Shown here piece after piece: positions 1 through 5,722 of a DNA stretch of 8,265 nt. The notes beneath the pieces are model-generated. The model saw only the letters and a list, made by a program, of their open reading frames with translations, had not been told where the DNA came from and searched no databases. A program made the position numbers and the translations under genes. The stretch's first letter is position 1. Every line of letters begins with the position of its first letter. This stretch comes from Candidatus Woesearchaeota archaeon (GTDB lineage Archaea; Nanobdellota; Nanobdellia; Woesearchaeales; GW2011-AR4): NCBI GenBank assembly GCA_016185915.1, contig JACPMP010000050.1, positions 1-8,265 of the forward strand, read 5' to 3'.

Positions 1-531
1 ACCGTTTATATAACAAATAAGGGGAAAAACGTTGAGCGTGGAGAATTAAGCTGTTATATTCTGGAGCATTCAGATGTATCTAATTTTCCAGCGGAAGATA
101 AAAATTTTAAGGATTATCAACATTTCCAGATTAATAATTTTGATCATGGAAAAAAAATTAAGTATAAGTGTAAAATAGAATCTCGTTTTATAAAACCAGC
201 AAGTTATATGGTAAAATTGATTATTAGTAAATTTGAACGAGTTGATGAGTCCCAATATGACACATTATTGGGTATTTTGAGAAAAACTTACAAAAATGAT
301 GTAAATAAAATTAATCTTACTATCGCAGAAATAGAAAAGACAATTGAGAAAAACTTACCTCTACATTTATCAAGAGAAATACAAAAAAATACATTTCATG
401 TAGTTCCTTTAATTAATTTTAGATGGTTGGAAGTCTTGAAGATACATCCTATCTCGACTTTGGCAACATTTCTAGGAGTATTTACAGCTCTAGTTGGCAT
501 TTTAATAGCCGTATTTATATCAAAAAAATAG
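1..531 (+). CDS. C-terminal part of a membrane-anchored protein of unknown function (5' truncated by window edge)
   Basis: The reading frame is open from the first base of the window to a TAG at 529-531, giving 176 visible residues; the start lies to the left. An internal ATG at 208 is unlikely to be the true start, because the frame before it is open and protein-like. Residues 1-80 look beta-rich with alternating polar and hydrophobic residues, as in an extracytoplasmic Ig-like or CARDB-like domain, but I cannot assign a family. A charged helical stretch follows at about 95-135. Residues 151-173 form one strong hydrophobic helix followed by Lys-Lys at the C terminus. This suggests a protein held in the membrane by its tail, with most of its mass on one side. 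It converges on the RimK-like gene, leaving 12 bp between the two stops. No function is claimed. Confidence 0.75.
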   Translation, partial: TVYITNKGKNVERGELSCYILEHSDVSNFPAEDKNFKDYQHFQINNFDHGKKIKYKCKIESRFIKPASYMVKLIISKFERVDESQYDTLLGILRKTYKNDVNKINLTIAEIEKTIEKNLPLHLSREIQKNTFHVVPLINFRWLEVLKIHPISTLATFLGVFTALVGILIAVFISKK

Positions 532-543
532 ATTTAAAAATTT

Positions 544-1617
544 TCAAATCTTCTCCACACTCAACTTCCCTTTCTCAACCTTCCAAACAACCTCGTCTTT
601 CTCGCCAAATTGCGCAATTCCTGTAACAATTTTAGGCAATAAAATCCTGTCACCCCTGAAATCAAGATTTGTTATTATCTGCTGTGCTATCTCTCCGCTT
701 AATCCCAAATCTTCAAAAATCTTCAATGTCGCTTCATCTCTGTCTCTTGCGGAAAATATCTCTGATTTTTCAAAAAGGTATTTTGCGATTTTGTCGGCGA
801 CATTAATGCTTGTTGCTTTCGTAATGCCTTGCAATCCAGGCGATAAATTTGCTTCTATCACCAATGGCCCTTTTGCACTTTCAAGCATGTCAACAGCGCA
901 AATCTCAGCTCCGATTGAAATTGCTGTGTCAACTGCTATTCTTTTTGTATTTTGGTCAAGCACGCAGGCCTCGCCAGTTCCACCAGCGTGTATATTAGCT
1001 CTCATCTCGCCTCTTACGGCCTTTCTTTTCATCGATGCAACAACTTTGTCGCCAACAACAAAAGCCCTTACATCAACCCCGCCTGTTTCTATGTACTCCT
1101 GTATCAAAAATGGCTGCTTTAATGCAATTAAGGCATCAAGCATTGAAGATGCTGCTGCAAAGCTCTCTGCAAACATCACACCTTTGCCTTGAGTCCCATG
1201 CGGAAATTTCAAAACAATTGGATAATGAACCTCATTCAAGATTTTTTTTGCAGCTCTTGTCGAAGAAGCAAGATAAGTTGTTGGCATTGGAATGTTGAAA
1301 TGCTGCAGTGCCAAATGAGTCAATAATTTATCATGGCCTAAAGTAAATGTTTCCGGCTTTATTGGCATATATGATGAGCGATATAAAGTTCTTGTGATGG
1401 ACCTTAGCAATGGAGCATATCTAAATGAACCCCTTGCATAAATGCAGCTATATTGAGGGAGATTTTTTCCTTCATATAAAACATCCAATTTACCAGCTCC
1501 TAAATTCACTTCAACATCTCTTAAGTCAATGCTGTCGACAAAGTCAAAATAATTCTTCATAGCTTCAATTATCATCAATGAGCTTTTGCTCCCTAAAGAC
1601 ATAACTGCCGATTTCAT
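544..1617 (-). CDS. RimK-like ATP-grasp ligase (glutamate-ligase family) with a C-terminal extension
   Basis: ATP-grasp enzymes of the RimK family join an amino acid, usually glutamate, to a carboxyl group by way of an acyl phosphate. In this 357-residue protein Lys137 lies in VLKF, the glycine-rich ATP loop GTQGKGV is at 141-147, the QEYIE hinge at 173-177, a VDVRAFVVGDKVVASMKR block at 181-198, and the metal-binding Asp243 (AVDML), Glu255 and Asn257 (IEANLSPG) follow. The ATG at 1617 is preferred to a TTG six bases upstream because MKSAVMSLGSKS resembles the N terminus of the family. Typical RimK is about 300 residues; here some 70 residues follow the ATP-grasp fold. E. coli RimK modifies ribosomal protein S6, which archaea lack, and archaeal relatives include CofF, MptN and LysX, so the substrate is open. 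The retropepsin-like gene upstream supports the RimK branch. A separate promoter is likely, given the 254-bp gap before it. Confidence 0.85.
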   Translation of the reverse strand: MKSAVMSLGSKSSLMIIEAMKNYFDFVDSIDLRDVEVNLGAGKLDVLYEGKNLPQYSCIYARGSFRYAPLLRSITRTLYRSSYMPIKPETFTLGHDKLLTHLALQHFNIPMPTTYLASSTRAAKKILNEVHYPIVLKFPHGTQGKGVMFAESFAAASSMLDALIALKQPFLIQEYIETGGVDVRAFVVGDKVVASMKRKAVRGEMRANIHAGGTGEACVLDQNTKRIAVDTAISIGAEICAVDMLESAKGPLVIEANLSPGLQGITKATSINVADKIAKYLFEKSEIFSARDRDEATLKIFEDLGLSGEIAQQIITNLDFRGDRILLPKIVTGIAQFGEKDEVVWKVEKGKLSVEKI

Positions 1618-1871
1618 TTCCAAATAAATTTTTTAATGATATTATTTTAATATTTCAATCCGTCGCTAAAGCGACAAATTTTAGTGCTCGGCTTTCGCTT
1701 CCTACCATTACGCTCAAGCCTCGCCTATAAATAACATTAAACAATTGCAACGATTCACTTTTATCAATTTGTACTTTCAAAAGTCGTTCTACGTTTTTGG
1801 TTTTATTTTTTTGATTGATTTTTATTGTGTTAATCGTAATTGATGATTCCTTAATGTTTACTATTCTCTTT
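1618..1871. other. Intergenic region with a GC-richer island, a hairpin and a possible 41-codon minus-strand ORF
   Basis: This gap separates the retropepsin-like gene from the RimK-like gene. Most of it is AT-rich, but about 1660-1735 is near 50% G+C. It contains a perfect short hairpin at 1662-1675 (GTCGC, loop TAAA, GCGAC). On the minus strand a frame is open from inside the end of the retropepsin-like gene to a TGA at 1655-1657. The only usable starts are TTG codons such as 1778-1780 (41 residues) or an ATG at 1706-1708 (17 residues), and there is no recognisable domain. It could be a structured RNA, a dispersed intergenic repeat, a gene remnant or a leader of the RimK-like gene. An AT-rich stretch at about 1638-1650 could hold that gene's TATA element on the minus strand. 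Confidence 0.4.
1662..1675. repeat. Short perfect inverted repeat (hairpin) in a GC-richer intergenic island
   Basis: The arms GTCGC and GCGAC flank a TAAA loop, and one further T-A pair is possible. On the minus strand it lies downstream of the retropepsin-like gene and about 45 bases upstream of the RimK-like start. No long T tract follows directly on that strand, so a classic intrinsic terminator is not well supported. A fold within a small RNA or a repeat element is equally possible. Confidence 0.5.
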
Positions 1872-2228
1872 TTATTTAGTCGGATTAATCAAAAACCCAT
1901 CTTTCAAAATATTTTGACCGATTAAAATCCTGTATTTCATGTGAGCCCTATCAGCTAATGTAAATTCTGACTTAATTTTTTTTCCGGCCAACTCAATTTC
2001 AGCTTCAATTATTGGCCTTAACTTTGAGCCATGAGCTGACTTGACAAGCTTTGACTTTATAACAGGTCCAAGCTTCAATTCAGCAGCAAGATTTGTGTCA
2101 ATAGAACTTTTTGTTGCACCTGTGTCAATCTTTGCAATGACCTTTTTTTTACCCCTATCATACCGTATATTGACTTTTTCTGCCAAACCAATAACCACTT
2201 TGCCACCCAACATCTTGTATCTTCCCAT
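1872..2228 (-). CDS. Retropepsin-like aspartic protease, RimK-associated (RimB-type) family
   Basis: This 118-residue protein belongs to the small retropepsin-like family often annotated as 'ATP-dependent zinc protease' and found beside RimK genes. The active-site-like triplet Asp35-Thr36-Gly37 lies in AKIDTGATKSSID (residues 32-44), and the family's C-terminal block MKYRILIGQNIL is at 97-108, followed by DGFLINPTK. Such domains have one Asp-Thr-Gly per chain and would act as dimers. In Pseudomonas, RimB works with RimK to adjust the glutamate tail of a ribosomal protein; an equivalent trimming role here is inferred only from the RimK-like gene next to it. The ATG at 2228 is the first in frame; Met6 is an alternative start, as the conserved part begins near residue 10. 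The 40-bp gap after nikR allows co-transcription. Confidence 0.82.
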   Translation of the reverse strand: MGRYKMLGGKVVIGLAEKVNIRYDRGKKKVIAKIDTGATKSSIDTNLAAELKLGPVIKSKLVKSAHGSKLRPIIEAEIELAGKKIKSEFTLADRAHMKYRILIGQNILKDGFLINPTK

Positions 2229-2268
2229 AAAGTGAATAGAATTAAAATGGTTTATTAATTTATTGTTT

Positions 2269-2658
2269 TTATTCTTCCAAAATCAATTCAGCTTTTCTTA
2301 CACCTTTTGTATTTTTGATTTTTTCCAATAATTTTTTAATCCTGTCAAGCCTGCCTTTCACAACCATTAATTCCAAGCATGTATGATGGTCCAAATAAGT
2401 GTGCATTGAAGAAACAATCTGGCAATGATAGTCATGTTGCAAGTTTGAGACATTCTTGCTGTAATGTCCAATTCTGTGGTCGTAAATAACTTTTATAGTG
2501 CCAACAATCTGGTTTTCATGCATATGGGTAAGCCTGTCGCGTATTATGTCGTTAATCGCCTCTGACCTGTTAGTGTACCCTTTTTCCTTTATGAATCTAT
2601 CAAACAGCTTTAATAATTTAGGTTCAAAGGATATGCCTGTTCTAATTACTTTATCCAT
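2269..2658 (-). CDS. nikR: Nickel-responsive transcriptional regulator NikR
   Basis: NikR is a tetrameric repressor: an N-terminal ribbon-helix-helix binds DNA and a C-terminal ACT-like domain binds nickel. This 129-residue protein is close to the E. coli length of 133. The ribbon strand IRTGISF (5-11) is followed by LLKLFDRFIKEKGYTNRSEA and a second helix to about 45, matching the family's GYxNRSEAI signature. In the metal domain, alignment by eye to the E. coli ligands His76, His87, His89 and Cys95 gives His75 (LQHDYH), His86 (SSMH), Tyr88 and Cys94 (CLE). Three ligands are kept and one His is Tyr. The gene is divergent from a nickel transporter with NPN-cofactor genes behind it, the expected target of nickel-dependent repression. 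A 33-bp inverted repeat seven bases upstream of its ATG overlaps its likely promoter, which suggests autoregulation or a second regulator. Confidence 0.94.
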   Translation of the reverse strand: MDKVIRTGISFEPKLLKLFDRFIKEKGYTNRSEAINDIIRDRLTHMHENQIVGTIKVIYDHRIGHYSKNVSNLQHDYHCQIVSSMHTYLDHHTCLELMVVKGRLDRIKKLLEKIKNTKGVRKAELILEE

Positions 2659-2664
2659 CTTATT

Positions 2665-2697
2665 AAAAAAATTTAAACTTGGAGTTTAAATTTTTTT
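2665..2697. promoter_or_regulatory. Perfect inverted repeat (15-bp arms, 3-bp spacer), candidate operator over the nikR promoter
   Basis: The left arm 2665-2679 and right arm 2683-2697 are exact reverse complements around a TGG spacer. The core is TTTAAACT, TGG, AGTTTAAA, extended by A7 and T7 tracts. It ends seven bases before the nikR start codon. On the minus strand the TTTAAA at 2685-2690 sits about 29 bases from that start, the right distance for a TATA element of a leaderless or nearly leaderless transcript. A protein bound here would block nikR transcription. The symmetry is exact; the role as operator is inferred. Confidence 0.6.
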
Positions 2698-2749
2698 CGA
2701 ATATTTTCGTAACACACTTATAAAAAACGTAATATTTATATAAACTTGG
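2674..2749 (+). repeat. Direct repeat of a 9-mer (TAAACTTGG) linking the two divergent promoters
   Basis: TAAACTTGG occurs at 2674-2682, where it spans the left arm and spacer of the 33-bp palindrome, and again at 2741-2749, starting in the TATA element of the transporter promoter. The copies are 67 bp apart on the same strand. A shared sequence at both promoters could be a half-site for one regulator; part of the match reflects TATA-like composition. Confidence 0.4.
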
Positions 2750-2756
2750 CTCATAC
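2729..2756 (+). promoter_or_regulatory. TATA box with overlapping NikR-operator-like site, promoter of the nickel transporter/lar operon
   Basis: TTTATATAAA at 2735-2744 is a strong archaeal TATA element. Its centre is about 25 bases before the ATG at 2765, so transcription probably starts at or next to the start codon (leaderless mRNA). Around it lies GTAATA (2729-2734), 16 bases, TCATAC (2751-2756). The E. coli NikR operator is GTATGA-N16-TCATAC, so the right half matches 6 of 6 and the left half 4 of 6 with the exact spacing. NikR bound here would cover the TATA box and shut the operon off when nickel is plentiful. That archaeal NikR uses this half-site here is inferred. Confidence 0.55.
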
Positions 2757-2764
2757 TTATTACA

Positions 2765-3427
2765 ATGCTCGAGTTAATTTCACTTATGGTTCTTGCACTT
2801 GTGCTTGGATTCAAGCACAGCTATGATTCTGACCATTTGATTGCAGTTTCAAACATGTTAAGGAAGGTTGATTCAGTAAAATCTTCAATAAAAATTGGCT
2901 TAAGCTGGGCAATAGGGCACATGCTGACAGCAACAATCATAACAATAACGCTTTTTATTTTTAAGGAATCTTTTTTGAATTATGTCTTCAATTTTGAAAA
3001 GATTGTTGGGATAATGCTGATAGCGCTCGGAATCTTAAGCATGAAAGAATTTTTCAGTTTGCACTCGCATAGCCATTCGCACAAAGGCATAGTTCATTCA
3101 CATCCCCATATCCATCTTAAAAAAAATCAAGATAAAAAACACCTGCACGTTCATATGTTTGGAATTGGAATTGTGCATGGACTTGCAAGCAACGATGAGC
3201 TCTTAATCCTGCTTACTGCTTCGCTTGCCATAACCTCGCTTGCTGGCTTGATTGCGGCTCTTGGATTTTTCAGCATCGGAGTTGTCCTTGGCATGGCATT
3301 TTTTGCAGTTGTATTTTCATACCCATTGGTAAAACTGCATAGTGAAAAAATATATAAATTTGTCTCTTTTGGCACAGGCTCCATGGGTATAATCTACGGC
3401 ACATTGATGCTATTTGCACTTATATAA
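2765..3427 (+). CDS. Nickel/cobalt transporter, NicO/UreH-like, with a histidine-rich loop
   Basis: This 220-residue membrane protein probably moves Ni2+ across the cell membrane. His18-SYDS-Asp23-His24 is the HX4DH signature of NiCoT/NicO-type transporters, placed in the first segment (GFKHSYDSDHLIAVSN). About six hydrophobic segments are visible, near 2-20, 43-66, 78-97, 133-152, 157-188 and 198-219. A second conserved-looking block, GIVHGLASNDELLILL (135-150), opens the second half. Between the halves, residues 100-130 carry 11 histidines in HxH patterns, a likely metal-binding loop. The exporter RcnA also has a His-rich loop, so sequence alone does not settle direction; the NikR gene opposite and the NPN-cofactor genes behind argue for import. 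It is the first gene of the operon and ends one base before the larE ATG. Confidence 0.87.
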   Translation: MLELISLMVLALVLGFKHSYDSDHLIAVSNMLRKVDSVKSSIKIGLSWAIGHMLTATIITITLFIFKESFLNYVFNFEKIVGIMLIALGILSMKEFFSLHSHSHSHKGIVHSHPHIHLKKNQDKKHLHVHMFGIGIVHGLASNDELLILLTASLAITSLAGLIAALGFFSIGVVLGMAFFAVVFSYPLVKLHSEKIYKFVSFGTGSMGIIYGTLMLFALI

Positions 3428-3428
3428 A

Positions 3429-4235
3429 ATGGAAAAAGAATTAATCCAAAAATACAGGGAATTAAAAAAAATAATTAAAAGATTAGGCAATGCAATAGTT
3501 GCTTTCTCTGGAGGGATAGATAGCGCTTTATTGCTCAAGGTTGCTTATGATATTTTAGGAGATAAAGTTATTGCAGTAACTGCAGACAGTCCTTCATTGC
3601 CAGGAAAAGAATTAGAGGAAACAAAGAGAATCGCTAATCAAATTGGTGCAAAGCATTTGGTAATAAATACAAGAGAAACAGAAAATGAAAATTATCTGAA
3701 AAACCCAAATAATAGATGCTATTATTGCAAATCAGAGCTCTATGCAAAATTAAAAATTGTTTCTGAGCAATTAAGAATAAAAAATATTCTTAATGGAACA
3801 AACTTTGATGATTTAAGCGATTACAGGCCAGGATTAAAGGCAGCAGATGAAAGCAACATCATCAGCCCTCTGAAGGATGCAAAATTAACCAAGAAAGACG
3901 TTAGAGAGCTGTCAAAGCAGCTCGGCTTGGAAATATGGGATAAGCCATCCAGTCCGTGCTTGTCTTCAAGAGTGCCTTATAATCAGGAAATAACACTGAA
4001 AAAATTGTCTATGATAGAGCAAACAGAAATTTTTCTGAAAGATTTTGGGATAAGAGAACTAAGGGTAAGGCATTTCGGCGATATGGCAAGGATTGAAGTC
4101 AATGAAAATGACAAAAAAAGAATAAATGATAATTTTATTTCAATACAAAAAAAATTCAGCGATATTGGATTCAATGAAATAACAATTTCAAACTTCAAAA
4201 GTGGGAATTTGAATTTGATGATAAATATTGAATAA
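3429..4235 (+). CDS. larE: LarE, pyridinium-3,5-biscarboxylate mononucleotide sulfurtransferase (probable [4Fe-4S] type)
   Basis: LarE makes the two thiocarboxylates of the nickel-pincer nucleotide: it adenylates the substrate carboxyl and then delivers sulfur. In this 268-residue protein the PP-loop SGGIDS is at 27-32, followed by the family blocks NGTNFDD (122-128), RPGLKAADE (133-141) and DKPSSPCLSSRVPY (171-184). Cys177 in the last block matches the sacrificial Cys176 of Lactiplantibacillus plantarum LarE. Cys97 and Cys100 in NRCYYCKSELY add a CxxC, the three-cysteine pattern of the Thermotoga maritima LarE that binds a [4Fe-4S] cluster and need not consume its own cysteine. The ATG at 3429 is chosen over a TTG at 3414 because it follows the transporter stop by one base and gives the usual family start. 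The C-terminal RVRHFGDMARIEV (212-224) is also typical. Confidence 0.94.
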   Translation: MEKELIQKYRELKKIIKRLGNAIVAFSGGIDSALLLKVAYDILGDKVIAVTADSPSLPGKELEETKRIANQIGAKHLVINTRETENENYLKNPNNRCYYCKSELYAKLKIVSEQLRIKNILNGTNFDDLSDYRPGLKAADESNIISPLKDAKLTKKDVRELSKQLGLEIWDKPSSPCLSSRVPYNQEITLKKLSMIEQTEIFLKDFGIRELRVRHFGDMARIEVNENDKKRINDNFISIQKKFSDIGFNEITISNFKSGNLNLMINIE

Positions 4236-4236
4236 A

Positions 4237-4791
4237 ATGCCAATAAAAGATTTGCCATATAAAAAACTTGAACCTCTAATAAAAAAATATTTAGACACTA
4301 ATGAGAATGAGAAAACTAAATTGCTTATTAAGGAATTGAGTGTTATTAAGAAACGAAGATTTTTAACTAAAAAGGAATTAGAAAAGATTTGTAAATGGAA
4401 AGCTCCAAGAACTATTAATATAATTAAAAAAAATTCTGGAAAAGATGTAATGACCATAACAAAAAAAGCATTTTCTACAAAAAGTGAAAGAAAAAAGATA
4501 GAATTATTGACTAGCTTGAGAGGAGTTTCTATCCCAATGGCTTCTTCAATATTGATGCTTACTAATCCTAAAAGATATGGTGTTATTGATAAAAGAGTAT
4601 GGGAATTACTTTTTAATATAGGTACTATGAAAAAGAATCCAAAAGGAATAAATTTTGATTTTAAACAATGGTATCATTACTTAATCGTTATTAGATATTT
4701 CTCTAAAAAATTCAGAGTGAAAGCTAGAGACATAGAAAGAACACTATTTTTTGTTCATAAAAAATATCAAAAAGGCAATTTGTATTCATAA
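4237..4791 (+). CDS. Helix-hairpin-helix protein resembling HhH-GPD DNA glycosylases, embedded in the lar operon
   Basis: This 184-residue protein is basic and largely helical. Residues 90-125 (LLTSLRGVSIPMASSILML, then NPKRYGVIDKRVWELL) follow the pattern of the helix-hairpin-helix plus downstream Asp of the endonuclease III/MutY superfamily (LPGVGxxTA...VDTHVxR), with Asp118 at the place of the catalytic Asp. It is shorter than endonuclease III and has no Cys4 iron-sulfur motif. The N-terminal 80 residues are Lys-rich and unassigned. DNA binding or base excision is therefore an inference from one region, and I do not recognise an exact family. The ATG at 4237 is one base after the larE stop, and larB starts eight bases after this stop, so it is surely co-transcribed with NPN genes. 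Sampled lines are 23-27% G+C against 35-50% in parts of larE, which hints at later insertion. Confidence 0.6.
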   Translation: MPIKDLPYKKLEPLIKKYLDTNENEKTKLLIKELSVIKKRRFLTKKELEKICKWKAPRTINIIKKNSGKDVMTITKKAFSTKSERKKIELLTSLRGVSIPMASSILMLTNPKRYGVIDKRVWELLFNIGTMKKNPKGINFDFKQWYHYLIVIRYFSKKFRVKARDIERTLFFVHKKYQKGNLYS

Positions 4792-4799
4792 ATAATAAA

Positions 4800-5540
4800 A
4801 TGTACGAGCAGAAAATTAAGAAAATCATGGAGGATATCTCAAATAAAAAACTTAGTATAGACGAAGCTGTAAAAAAACTCAAGTTTATTCCATTTGAAGA
4901 TTTGGGTTTTGCCAAAATTGACCATCACAGGGCATTAAGAAAGGGATTCCCAGAAATTATTTTCTGCCAGAATAAAACCACTGGACAAGTTATCAGTATA
5001 ATTAAAAAATTAGTCTTGAACAATTCTGATGTCATTGCAACAAGGGCGACTGAGGAAATGTTTAAAGAAATTAAAAAACATGTTAGAAATGCACAATACA
5101 ATAAAATTTCAAAGACAATAATAATCAAAAAAAATAAAGTAGCAAAAAAAGGCAAGATTCTTGTTTTAAGTGCGGGCACATCGGATATTCCAGTTGCAGA
5201 AGAAGCTGCAGTTGTTGCAGAAGCAATGGGCAATAAAGTTGAAAAGTTATATGACGTTGGCGTTGCAGGAATACACAGATTACTGAGTAACAAAGAAAAA
5301 TTATCAGACGCTAATGTACTGATAGTTGTTGCAGGAATGGACGGGGTTTTGCCAAGCGTTGTTTCCGGATTAATTGAAAAACCAGTTATTGCAGTTCCGA
5401 CATCTATTGGGTATGGGGCATCTTTCAAAGGAATTGCTCCTCTATTGACAATGCTGAATTCCTGCTCACCTGGTGTTGTTGTTGTTAATATAGACAATGG
5501 CTTTGGCGCGGGATATTTTGCAAGCATGATAAATAAATAA
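4800..5540 (+). CDS. larB: LarB, pyridinium-3,5-biscarboxylate mononucleotide synthase
   Basis: LarB starts NPN synthesis: it carboxylates the pyridinium ring of nicotinate adenine dinucleotide at C5 and hydrolyses the phosphoanhydride, releasing AMP. This 246-residue protein has the usual length. The N-terminal 110 residues are LarB-specific (DHHRALRKGFPEIIFC at 41-56). The C-terminal half is a PurE-like fold with LSAGTSDIPVAEEAA (123-137), YDVGVAGIHRLL (151-162), VAGMDGVLPSVVSGL (177-191), AVPTSIGYG (198-206) and NIDNGFGAG (230-238). Cys222 in MLNSCSPG corresponds to Cys221 of the L. plantarum enzyme, which attacks the pyridinium ring. All key blocks are intact. The gene starts eight bases after the HhH-protein stop with no Shine-Dalgarno sequence. 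Its product feeds LarE. Confidence 0.96.
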   Translation: MYEQKIKKIMEDISNKKLSIDEAVKKLKFIPFEDLGFAKIDHHRALRKGFPEIIFCQNKTTGQVISIIKKLVLNNSDVIATRATEEMFKEIKKHVRNAQYNKISKTIIIKKNKVAKKGKILVLSAGTSDIPVAEEAAVVAEAMGNKVEKLYDVGVAGIHRLLSNKEKLSDANVLIVVAGMDGVLPSVVSGLIEKPVIAVPTSIGYGASFKGIAPLLTMLNSCSPGVVVVNIDNGFGAGYFASMINK

Positions 5541-5722
5541 TTGGTTATTACAGGTTTTTTGATGCTTAAAAAATAGAGTAATGCGTGTGTAAAAAGTAAA
5601 ACATCAATCAAAAACATCAAAATCACATTAAATGCAATAATACTAAAATCCAATAATGGAAATCCAATGACGATTGAGCATTAAATAAAGGTTCAATAAT
5701 AAAAAATTGTGTCAAATAAAAA
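5541..5722. other. 182-bp gap between larB and larC without a recognisable gene
   Basis: All other junctions in this operon are 1-8 bp, so this gap stands out. No plus-strand reading frame longer than a few codons is seen; ATGs at 5560, 5580, 5656 and 5667 are followed quickly by stops. TTAAATAAAG at 5681-5690 lies about 37 bases before the larC ATG and could be a TATA element giving a leader of about a dozen bases. I see no palindrome and no NikR-like half-site. It may hold a second promoter for larC or the remains of a lost gene. Confidence 0.4.
5681..5690 (+). promoter_or_regulatory. Possible TATA element of an internal larC promoter
   Basis: TTAAATAAAG resembles archaeal TATA elements, and the expected start site about 25 bases on would fall near 5711, shortly before the larC ATG at 5723. 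In such AT-rich sequence similar strings arise by chance. The support is mainly the unusual gap before larC. Confidence 0.28.

Noticed and set aside
791..1192. Plus-strand open frame of 133 codons opposite the RimK-like gene
   Set aside because: It lies wholly within the ATP-grasp coding region, whose motifs are intact on the other strand, and its translation shows no recognisable domain.
1618..1623. TTG start that would add two residues to the RimK-like ligase
   Set aside because: The ATG at 1617 gives the normal family N terminus. Nothing favours the TTG.
2709..2715. GTAACAC, similar to the half-site of another bacterial NikR operator type (GTGTTAC/GTAACAC)
   Set aside because: No matching GTGTTAC partner lies at 13-14 bp on the left, and the better-spaced GTAATA/TCATAC pair is nearby.
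3414..3428. TTG start that would add five residues to LarE
   Set aside because: It overlaps the transporter's last codons. The ATG at 3429 right after the stop fits the family start and the same TAA-A-ATG junction seen after larE.
4925..5653. Minus-strand open frame of 242 codons opposite larB with a hydrophobic N terminus
   Set aside because: Most of it mirrors the intact, clearly recognised larB gene, and the predicted protein is low-complexity without a domain. The hydrophobic start comes from AT-rich intergenic DNA read backwards.
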